A model generated the notes under the pieces. That model was not told the DNA's origin. It worked only from the letters and a program-made list of their open reading frames with translations, and did not search any database. A stretch of 58,708 bases of DNA, from the NCBI GenBank assembly GCA_030539035.1, contig JAUNSU010000010.1, positions 1-58,708 of the forward strand, in the 5' to 3' direction. A program made the position numbers and the translations under genes. Shown here piece by piece: positions 52,523-58,708 of the stretch. The DNA comes from Planctomycetia bacterium (lineage in GTDB: Bacteria > Planctomycetota > Planctomycetia > Pirellulales > Thermoguttaceae). Within the stretch, counting starts at the first letter, position 1, and each line of letters begins with the position of its first letter.

Positions 52523-53599
52523 ATGAAAATCGTTGTGATCGGCGCGAAAGGTCTTTTCGGATCCGCGATTGTAAAATACTGGAATCATTGCGGGCCGCAA
52601 AAGGATCAGATCATTCCGCTGGATCTTCCCGACTTTGATATCTGCTCCCGATTTTTTGTTCAGGAACTTCTTGGAAGGATCTTGCCCGATGTGATCATAA
52701 ACGCGTCGGGAAGCGGACAGATCGACTGGATGGAATCTCATCCGCAGCGCGCGGTTCATTTTCATGTCCATGGATCGGAATACGTGCGCGATGCGGCTGA
52801 AAAGACCGGTGCTTTCCTTGTTCAGCTGAGTTGCGGGGAAATTTTTCAACGAAAAGATCTTTCTTCGGAAAGAAAGGAAGATTCTTCTCCCTCGGAAGAG
52901 GAGATCTGGTTTTCTTCCGATCAGGATGCGGATTCTTCTTTCGACCGGAAAGGCGATTCTTTATCATCGGGATCATCGGATTCTTTATCAACGGATAAAG
53001 AGGGAGACTTTTCCTCCCATAAGGAAGAGGATTTGCCCGCCTGTCAATCGATTTTCGCGCGAACGAAATGGGAAGCGGAACAGTCTGTTCGCGAATACGA
53101 TCGATCGCTGGTGATTCGGACATCGGCGCCGTTCGGGATCTCCGGCGAGAATTCCGGCTGCGGGAATATTGCGGAAACATTGCTCAACGTTCTTCATCGA
53201 ACACGAGCGCTTCAGGTTTTAAACGATGTTCGGATCTCACCCGTTTTTGTTCCGGAGGCAGTACGGGCACTGCGTTTTCTCGTTCAGAGGGAAGAGACCG
53301 GACTGTATCATCTTGCCGGTCCTGATTCGGCGACCCCAATGGAAATCGCTCAATATCTGCGGGAAAAATGCTTTGGAAATTCCCTTGACGGGAAGATCGA
53401 AAAAAAATCGCCGGAATTGATCCCCATTACTTATGAGGAGTATGGAATTCAGGCGCCCCGATCAAGAAATACATCTCTGGACGCGAATAAGTACCATCTG
53501 CTGGAAGAGGCTCCTCCTTTTTCTTCCTGGAAAGAGGCAATGAACGATTTTTTGGAGATCCGACAGCCTTTTTTACCGTTTCTTGATCCTGCTTATTGA
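52523..53599 (+). CDS. RmlD/SDR-like sugar-nucleotide reductase homologue, active site altered
   Basis: 358 residues; the ATG at 52523 has AAGGA 7 nt upstream and starts right at the Rossmann strand (MKIVVIGAKGLFGSAIV, GxxGxxG). Extended-SDR fold similar to dTDP-4-dehydrorhamnose reductase: PDVIINASGSGQIDWMESHP, VRISPVFVPEAVRALRFLV and LYHLAGPDSATPMEIAQYL. Two oddities. A Ser/Asp/Glu/Lys-rich insert occupies about residues 112-170. The YxxxK catalytic pair reads FARTK (Phe178, Lys182), so the essential Tyr is replaced. Reductase activity is doubtful; such proteins can serve as regulatory subunits (MAT2B is an example). It follows the MacB permease by 10 nt and should be in the same operon. 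Confidence 0.8.
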   Translation: MKIVVIGAKGLFGSAIVKYWNHCGPQKDQIIPLDLPDFDICSRFFVQELLGRILPDVIINASGSGQIDWMESHPQRAVHFHVHGSEYVRDAAEKTGAFLVQLSCGEIFQRKDLSSERKEDSSPSEEEIWFSSDQDADSSFDRKGDSLSSGSSDSLSTDKEGDFSSHKEEDLPACQSIFARTKWEAEQSVREYDRSLVIRTSAPFGISGENSGCGNIAETLLNVLHRTRALQVLNDVRISPVFVPEAVRALRFLVQREETGLYHLAGPDSATPMEIAQYLREKCFGNSLDGKIEKKSPELIPITYEEYGIQAPRSRNTSLDANKYHLLEEAPPFSSWKEAMNDFLEIRQPFLPFLDPAY

Positions 53600-53685
53600 C
53601 ATGGAGTATAAAATAAAATATACTCTTTTAGATGATAAAGGAACCGTATTGAACAAAAAAATCTTTTTTGAAAGGAATACTGCAA

Positions 53686-54228
53686 ATGATCAGTAAAGAC
53701 ATGTCGGAACATCTTGGGCGTCAAATTGGCGCGGAACTTTATTCGGAGCATCTTTATAATGCGATGGCGGCTTGGGCAATGGCCCAGGATTTGCCGGGGC
53801 TTTCCCATTGGATGCGCCTTCAGGCGGAAGAGGAACATATTCACGCCATGAAGCTCTTCCATTATATTCTGGAACGCGACGGAGAGGTTGTACTCCCTCA
53901 GATCGAAGCTCCGGAAACCTCGTGGAGCAATGTTCAGGAACTGCTCAGCAGTGTTGCCGAACATGAGAAAATCATCACTGGACTGATCTACGGATTGATC
54001 GATCTTGCCCATCAGGAACGCGATCACAGTACGACGGAATTTCTGCAATGGTATATTGCCGAACAGGTGGAAGAAGAAGCAACCGCAAACGCACTGATCG
54101 CAAAATGCAAAATGCTCAGCGAAATGCCGGGCGGATATTATCTCCTTGATCAGGATCTTGCCGGAAGACAGTTTTCTCCGGAATTAGCCGCTTATCTCCC
54201 GAACGGAGCAATGTTCGGAAAGTATTAA
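53686..54228 (+). CDS. ftnA: Ferritin
   Basis: 180 residues from the ATG at 53686 (AAAGGA nine bases before; an in-frame TTG is 18 nt upstream). FtnA-type four-helix bundle: IGAELYSEHLYNAMAAWA, LQAEEEHIHAMKLFHYIL (ferroxidase site Glu and His residues), EHEKIITGLIYGLIDLAHQERDHST and WYIAEQVEEEATANAL. It oxidises and stores iron in a cytoplasmic 24-mer. No heme-ligand Met typical of bacterioferritin is evident. Eighty-six bases separate it from the RmlD-like gene; a strong terminator follows. Confidence 0.95.
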   Translation: MISKDMSEHLGRQIGAELYSEHLYNAMAAWAMAQDLPGLSHWMRLQAEEEHIHAMKLFHYILERDGEVVLPQIEAPETSWSNVQELLSSVAEHEKIITGLIYGLIDLAHQERDHSTTEFLQWYIAEQVEEEATANALIAKCKMLSEMPGGYYLLDQDLAGRQFSPELAAYLPNGAMFGKY

Positions 54229-54266
54229 AAATTCCGATGGAGTTCAGATCCTTTTTGTTCATAATC

Positions 54267-54292
54267 AGGCCCTCGCAGGAGGGCCTTTTTTT
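54267..54292 (+). terminator. Rho-independent terminator after ferritin
   Basis: AGGCCCTC-GCAG-GAGGGCCT forms an 8-bp GC-rich stem with a 4-nt loop, followed by TTTTTTT. Textbook terminator 38 nt after the ferritin stop. Confidence 0.93.
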
Positions 54293-54330
54293 CGCTCAAA
54301 AAGCTTTTCGCGTCTCCGAGATAAAAAAAA

Positions 54331-54610
54331 GCCAAGCCGAGCAAAGCAAAATATCTTCAAAAATCCAAGCAAAATAAATAATCCGAGGTTCAGAACAGTT
54401 TCCGATCCGCCAAAAGGCCCATCCGTGGTTATCCGTGATCATCCGTGGTTAAAAAAGAGCCAAGCCGAGCAAAGCAAAAATTTTTCAAAAATCCAAGCAA
54501 AATAAATAATCCGAGGTTCAGAACAGTTTCCGATCCGTCAAAAGGCCCATCCGTGGTTATCCGTGATCATCCGTGGTTAAAAAAGAGCCAAGCCGAGCAA
54601 AATAAATAAT
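54331..54610 (+). repeat. 128-bp tandem repeat array, two units plus a partial third
   Basis: Units start at 54331, 54459 and 54587, with a period of exactly 128 bp. Units 1 and 2 differ at only a few bases. Each holds GCCAAGCCGAGCAAAGC, AATAAATAATCCGAGG, and ends in ATCCGTGGTTATCCGTGATC plus a second ATCCGTGGTT, the end motif of the dispersed family at 10.2 and 56.6 kb. The third unit skips most of the first half and is truncated. There is no coding sense. Confidence 0.95.
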
Positions 54611-54673
54611 CAGCGATATTACTTTATCGGGTCCAATATTTCGAAAGATCCCTCTGCGTCCGCCGCGCCGGAC

Positions 54674-56494
54674 TTATTGCTCTTCCTTCTTTTTCTTCTT
54701 TTTGGGCCTGCTTCGAAAGGTAATGATCCAGGCAAGGCGGCCAAGCAGGATCATATAGAACAGCGGAAGAACATGGAAACAAAAATACAAAATGATCCAA
54801 AAGAGCTGTTCCCTGTAATCCAAAATCGTAAAAAGGAAAAGCGGTGTGATCAGAAAGAGACTCATGATCATAAAGCTGATCCAGACACCGAAGCAGGTCT
54901 GAAAACTCGCGAAAAGATTCTGGACCAGTGAAGATCCTTCCGTTTGCATGAAGCAAAGGAAAAAGAAAGGGAACAGAATGATAAAGCTTCCGCACGCGGC
55001 GGTAAATCCGTACAGCGGATTGATCTCGGGAATAAGATAAACAAGCATTCCCGGGGCAAGTGCGAGAAATCCGGTTCCGATCATCCATAAAGCGAGCAGG
55101 ATTCCGCCTCCCACTCCCTCATCGCTCCATTCTTCGATCTTCCTTTCTCCATTGCTGCCCGAGAGGAAAAGGGAAATCAGAATCCCCGAAAAGAGCCAAA
55201 GCGTAAAGACCAGCGGAACACACGTTCCCGCAATAATCGGAATGATGATAATCGCGCCGAGTCCAATCACTTCTCCACTCGCGAAAACCGGAACGAGAAA
55301 AAGGAACACCAATGCAAAAATAATCGCATCGAGAATGAAAAGAAGGAAAAGTTTTCGCCAAAGTTCTCCATCCAGTAAAGGACGAAAGACTCCGTTGATC
55401 ATTGCGAATCGGGGAGGTCCTTCCGTTTCCAGAACGACATGATCCCCTTCTCTTCGCGCCGTGATCCCCGGAAGAACTTCTTTTTTTCCCCGTTTTCGCG
55501 CAGCCGATGTGATCTCTTCTTCATCTTCGTCCTCGTCTTCATCCGTATTTCGATGAAGGAGAATGGATCTTTTGGGAAATGGGGAAGGGCGAGTCTCCGC
55601 ATTCGGCGCATGAACTCCGTATCCCTCCTGAACTTTCGGCTGGATCTTTTGTTCCAGAAGGCGTTCTTCCTCCGTTTTTCCAACGATTGGATTTTCGTAA
55701 TCGCAGTCCGGACACTTTTTGGTCTGTCCGATCATCGATTGGGGAGCATACATCACCGTTCCGCAGCGGCGGCAGATCACGCGAACGAGGTCTTTATTCG
55801 GATCGATCTTCGGAACAGGAATTTCTCCGGAAAGGGAATAGGTCGATCCGCCTTCATAATTGACCGCCGAGGGACCAAGAGGAGAGCTTGAGGCTGTCCG
55901 CGGCCGGGCAATAAATTCGCGTCCGCATTCAGCGCAGCGGATCTTTTTATCTTTCTGATCCGGCCGCACATAAACAAGGGTTTCGCACAGAGGACAATAA
56001 ACAGGAATACGCGCTTCCTTCTTATCGGCAGCAGGGGGAATCGAAAGACCTTCCTCTTTCGAATAATCTTTATCGGGAGAGACCCCGTAAACCTCGGCCG
56101 GTCTCTCCTCTTTTTTTTCAATATTCCGATCGAAAGGGTTGGCGGCCCTTTTTTCGAACAGGGATTTTTCAACAAGGATCCGTCTTTCGCAATCCGGACA
56201 TTGAACCGTCGTTCCGATCTGATCCGTTTTTACCGCGATACTGGATCGGCACCTTGGACAAAGAATGGTGTGATAATCGAATCGGTCCTTCATGTCCCGA
56301 ACATCGGTCGGAACAAGATCGACCGCGTAGAGTTCGTCGGGAGGTGCATCCTGAATGGAGCGGCTGCTCTGATCGGGAACCGTCAATTCCTGATAGCAGG
56401 AAAGACAATAGATCTTGGTCCCCGCCAGGTCTTTGGAGACCTTGACTTCCGATGTGCATCGAGGACAACGAAAAACAATTTCATCGCCGGCCAA
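54674..56494 (-). CDS. Membrane protein with four N-terminal zinc ribbons
   Basis: 606 residues. The start is a TTG at 56494, with GGAGG spaced 8 nt upstream; the next in-frame ATG would delete the first ribbon. Four CxxC...CxxC zinc ribbons (MJ0042-like): RCPRCTSEV...CLSC (about 9-33), LCPRCRSSIA...CPDC (about 78-101), YCPLCETLV...CAECG (about 166-189) and ICRRCGTVM...CPDCD (about 239-262). A charged linker leads to a C-terminal region with five or six hydrophobic helices (KLFLLFILDAIIFALVFLFL; LIALWMIG-like; FLICFM), ending in a Lys-rich tail. Ribbons may bind nucleic acid or protein; function unknown. Planctomycete genomes hold many such ribbon-membrane fusions. Confidence 0.8.
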   Translation of the reverse strand: MAGDEIVFRCPRCTSEVKVSKDLAGTKIYCLSCYQELTVPDQSSRSIQDAPPDELYAVDLVPTDVRDMKDRFDYHTILCPRCRSSIAVKTDQIGTTVQCPDCERRILVEKSLFEKRAANPFDRNIEKKEERPAEVYGVSPDKDYSKEEGLSIPPAADKKEARIPVYCPLCETLVYVRPDQKDKKIRCAECGREFIARPRTASSSPLGPSAVNYEGGSTYSLSGEIPVPKIDPNKDLVRVICRRCGTVMYAPQSMIGQTKKCPDCDYENPIVGKTEEERLLEQKIQPKVQEGYGVHAPNAETRPSPFPKRSILLHRNTDEDEDEDEEEITSAARKRGKKEVLPGITARREGDHVVLETEGPPRFAMINGVFRPLLDGELWRKLFLLFILDAIIFALVFLFLVPVFASGEVIGLGAIIIIPIIAGTCVPLVFTLWLFSGILISLFLSGSNGERKIEEWSDEGVGGGILLALWMIGTGFLALAPGMLVYLIPEINPLYGFTAACGSFIILFPFFFLCFMQTEGSSLVQNLFASFQTCFGVWISFMIMSLFLITPLFLFTILDYREQLFWIILYFCFHVLPLFYMILLGRLAWIITFRSRPKKKKKKEEQ

Positions 56495-56531
56495 TTTTCC
56501 ATCCTCCGTTGTTCGAAAACAATATTTTTAT

Positions 56532-56550
56532 CCCCGCCGCGTGTGCGGGG
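56532..56550. other. GC-rich hairpin in the leader of the zinc-ribbon gene
   Basis: CCCCGC and GCGGGG pair around a 7-nt loop in the 5' untranslated region of the minus-strand zinc-ribbon gene, 38 nt before its TTG start. It could slow or protect the mRNA; no attenuator partner seen. Confidence 0.55.
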
Positions 56551-56591
56551 AAATGTGATCCGCTGATGGTTTGATTTACCATTTTCAAACT

Positions 56592-56745
56592 GCAAATAAC
56601 CGGTTTTAAAACCACGGATTTCACGGATCCTTTTTTTGGTAAAAACACGTTTTCATTAAAAATATCAGGTCCGAATCTTACATGGATTTCATCCGTGTTT
56701 ATCCGTGTCATCCGTGGTTCCCAACAAAAATATTTTTACAGTTTG
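56592..56745 (+). repeat. Dispersed repeat, most complete copy
   Basis: The 154-bp element starts GCAAATAACCGG and ends AAAAATATTTTTACAGT. Terminal inverted repeats AACCACGGAT (56610-56619) and ATCCGTGGTT (56710-56719) bracket direct CACGGAT and ATCCGTG units. A conserved core AACACGTTTTCAT...AAAAATATCAG is shared with the 10.2 kb copy. It lies between the divergent starts/stops of the esterase (3' end) and the zinc-ribbon gene (5' leader). Confidence 0.88.
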
Positions 56746-56747
56746 GT

Positions 56748-58274
56748 TTACCATTGATCGGTTCGGAACGGAGTGGCGGGAAGTCCGTCGGCGGAGTACA
56801 GATTGCATCCGGACGGATTCATCTGCCAAGCGTATCGGACGGCAACCGGAGCGGGAACTTGATCCGAACTTACAACGATCGTATTTTTACCAACGATCTT
56901 CGCATCGGCCCAAACCCATTTTTGATCGGCACCGGCGACGGCGAATCGGGCCAATTTGCCTTCTTTGTCAACTGCAACAGGCTCTCTTCCTTCTTTCTTG
57001 CCGACAATTAAACCTTCTCCGACATGATCGAACGTAAGAACCGCCTTGTTTCCTTCGATCTTGATATTCTGATAAGTCGGGCTTTGGTAATTGACCTTGA
57101 TCCCGTAAGTTTTTGCAAGCGCCCAAAGGGCAAGACGATTTCCAACATCGAATTTATTTCGCGGATGGATATCTTTTTCTTCACCGATATCGATGATCAC
57201 AGCCTGTCCGGTGTTCGGAATATCAAGGGATTTGGTCTGTCCATCGCGAAGACCCGGCCAGTTTCCGGTATCGGCGGGATTATCCTTGGGAGCGGTGAAA
57301 TTCGCGAGCTGAACCCAAATAAAGGGGAAATCCCCCTGCTTCCAGACTTTGCGCCATTCCTGAATGAGCGCCTTCTGTTTGTAATAATAGGCTTCTTTTT
57401 CACCGGCGTTTGATTCTCCCTGATACCAGATCGCGCCCCGAATCGTGTACTTGATCCATGGGGCCATCATTGCGTTGTACATTGATCCGATCAGATCCGG
57501 AGAGACTTTTTTATAGACGTCCCGTGCGATTCCCTTGGTCGGTTTTTTATATCCTTCTGATTTCAAATACAGATTACGCGCCTTTTCCAGTGCGGGAAGA
57601 ATTGATGCAAGTTCAGGGATCTCTTTCCAGCCGGCATCCGGGATCCACCAGTCGATCCGGCTTCCGCCCCAGTTGCTGTCGATCAATCCGATCGGAACAT
57701 TCAATTCCTTGTGAAGCCGAACCGCGAAGTGAAAACCGGCGGCGGTGCAGCTCTTTTGGGCTCCATCCTTGCAAAGAGTCCATCCGCTTGTTTGAAGATC
57801 GTCCAGCGGTTCCGGGGAAAGAAGGCGCGAAGCCCGATTAAAGCGGATGAAGCTGTAATCACCGCTGATCTCTTCATCGGAACAGGCATTGCGGGGCTGT
57901 CCCCAGGAATTCAACGGCTGTTCCATATTGGATTGACCGCCGCAGACCCATACTTCTCCGACGACGACATTTTGAAGGCGGATCTCATTTTTTCCTTTAA
58001 CGATCAATTCTTTTCCTTCGGAACAGGCGGGCGAGGCCGGAAGCTGAACGGTCCATTTTCCTTTTTGGCATCCGCAGCTCTTTACAGTTTGTCCGTTAAA
58101 AGAGACGGAGACGACTTCGCCCGGATCGCACCATCCCCATACATTGACGGGAAGATCCCGTTGAAGGACCGCATTGTCCGAAAATGTATTCGGAAGACGG
58201 ACATCTCCGTAAGATTCGGCTCCAAAGAAGCAGAGAGAGGCCAAAGCGGCCAAAAAAACGATTGTTCTTTTCAT
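56748..58274 (-). CDS. Sialate O-acetylesterase (SGNH hydrolase)
   Basis: 508 residues. Signal peptide RTIVFLAALASLCFFGAESYG. N-terminal jelly-roll (VRLPNTFSDNAVLQRDLPVNVWGWCDPG), then the SGNH domain: GGQSNMEQPL (catalytic Ser115), GLIDSNWGGSRIDWWIP (the Asn-bearing block), IWYQGESNAGE, and IDIGEEKDIHPRNKFDVG carrying the Asp/His pair. These are hallmarks of the bacterial sialic-acid 9-O-acetylesterase/acetylxylan-esterase-like group. It removes acetyl groups from sialic acid or plant sugars in the periplasm, fitting a glycan-foraging life. The C-terminus reads into the dispersed repeat three bases after the stop. Confidence 0.9.
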   Translation of the reverse strand: MKRTIVFLAALASLCFFGAESYGDVRLPNTFSDNAVLQRDLPVNVWGWCDPGEVVSVSFNGQTVKSCGCQKGKWTVQLPASPACSEGKELIVKGKNEIRLQNVVVGEVWVCGGQSNMEQPLNSWGQPRNACSDEEISGDYSFIRFNRASRLLSPEPLDDLQTSGWTLCKDGAQKSCTAAGFHFAVRLHKELNVPIGLIDSNWGGSRIDWWIPDAGWKEIPELASILPALEKARNLYLKSEGYKKPTKGIARDVYKKVSPDLIGSMYNAMMAPWIKYTIRGAIWYQGESNAGEKEAYYYKQKALIQEWRKVWKQGDFPFIWVQLANFTAPKDNPADTGNWPGLRDGQTKSLDIPNTGQAVIIDIGEEKDIHPRNKFDVGNRLALWALAKTYGIKVNYQSPTYQNIKIEGNKAVLTFDHVGEGLIVGKKEGREPVAVDKEGKLARFAVAGADQKWVWADAKIVGKNTIVVSSDQVPAPVAVRYAWQMNPSGCNLYSADGLPATPFRTDQW

Positions 58275-58708
58275 TAAATTTCCTTTCCTGAATAATCGAA
58301 TGAAAGATCCCGCGGAATCTGCAAAACAGAACGAACCTGTTTTCGAAAAATTCCGCCGAAATGTTTGAATGAATGATCTTCGGAGGGAATTTTCCCGTTT
58401 TTGCGGAGAATTCGTTTATTGAAGATCAACTTCACGTATACTGAGTAGGATTTTACCGCAAGGCGATCCGAAAGTCAAGGAAAATTCAGGAGAATTCAAG
58501 AGAATTGCAATGTCAAATTTTTCCCGGGTTTACCTGCATACGGAGGGCGGTTCCTTGCAGCCGCCCGCAAGCCCGTAATGGAGGGAGCGAAGCGACCGGC
58601 ACCCCGGGTCAACGACCAACCAACAGCAGTGCGCTGTAAGCGCACTGCAAAAAGAACCAAGGACACAGAAAAAGAGTTCGAACACAAATACGGGTGCGGT
58701 GCCCGACA
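58275..58708. other. Right-edge region with a GC-rich segment and hairpin
   Basis: 58275-58500 is ordinary AT-rich promoter-side DNA of the esterase. From about 58520 the base composition turns GC-rich and contains GGGCGG...CCGCCC (58545-58566) and a perfect 9-bp hairpin GCAGTGCGC-TGTAA-GCGCACTGC (58626-58648). A plus-strand frame is open to the edge but no family is recognised; a 63-codon minus-strand frame is also open. It may be the border of a repeat or mobile element that continues outside. Confidence 0.4.

Noticed and set aside
54331..54610. CRISPR array
   Set aside because: The 128-bp period, near-identical units without unique spacers, and absence of cas genes exclude CRISPR.
58496..58687. 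63-codon minus-strand gene at the right edge
   Set aside because: No start signal or known family, and it spans two hairpins; treated as part of the GC-rich edge.

Overview
The window looks like a chromosomal segment of a planctomycete (Planctomycetota), probably an anaerobic, host- or sediment-associated one. The evidence is: a giant surface protein with the planctomycete N-terminal LEPR-type motif (LEELEKRELLAAD); a secreted protein with a CX4CH cytochrome-like motif; formylglycine-enzyme-fold, WD40, EF-hand and multi-zinc-ribbon proteins typical of the phylum; and an Hcp, ferredoxin-nitroreductase and ferritin set suggesting life with little oxygen. Base composition is moderate (roughly mid-40s percent GC by eye). 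Shine-Dalgarno-like sequences (GGAG, AAGGA) precede some genes but not all. The genus assignment is inference only.

Layout. 1-5.9 kb: secreted planctomycete-type proteins on the minus strand (CX4CH protein, HEAT/TPR protein, transglutaminase-like protein), tRNA-Ala(CGC) with a clear promoter, an alpha/beta hydrolase and a membrane protein. 6.0-8.4 kb: hcp-tadA. 9-10.1 kb: a secreted formylglycine-enzyme-fold protein ending in a strong terminator. 10.4-14.5 kb: a tight plus-strand run of purB, a GT4 glycosyltransferase, a HAD phosphatase and a PlsC-type acyltransferase. 14.5-18.6 kb: two secreted HExxH metallopeptidase-like proteins flanking an LptF/LptG-type permease. 18.6-23.6 kb: fmt, an 849-residue secreted repeat protein and an RlmM-like methyltransferase. 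23.8-29.1 kb: homoserine dehydrogenase, a QueD-like protein, scpB with a long acidic extension, and an S46 dipeptidyl-peptidase. 29.6-39.4 kb: a PpiD/SurA-like chaperone, then rpmE, prfA, prmC, accB, accC, trkH and a ferredoxin-nitroreductase. 39.5-47.1 kb: a glycosidase-like protein, the 1383-residue surface protein and a WD40 protein. 47.6-54.2 kb: a MacA-MacB-like ABC exporter operon whose adaptor ends in four EF-hand loops, an RmlD-like protein with a substituted active site, and ferritin. 54.3-58.7 kb: a 128-bp tandem repeat, a four-zinc-ribbon membrane protein, a sialate O-acetylesterase and a GC-rich edge.

How the genes fit together. Core housekeeping genes (translation termination and initiation, fatty-acid precursor synthesis, purine synthesis, chromosome condensation) alternate with envelope and secreted functions (lipid transport, acyltransfer, protein folding, proteolysis, glycan degradation, surface adhesion). 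Non-coding sequence contains a dispersed repeat family built on AACCACGGAT/ATCCGTGGTT ends. Two clear copies (about 10.2 and 56.6 kb, opposite orientations), a truncated copy at the left edge and a tandem array at 54.3 kb carry this motif.

The most unusual items are the EF-hand-tailed MacA adaptor, the Asp-Tyr repeat protein, this repeat family, and several conserved enzymes carrying low-complexity insertions or lost catalytic residues. No CRISPR array, transposase, phage gene or recognisable defence system was seen.
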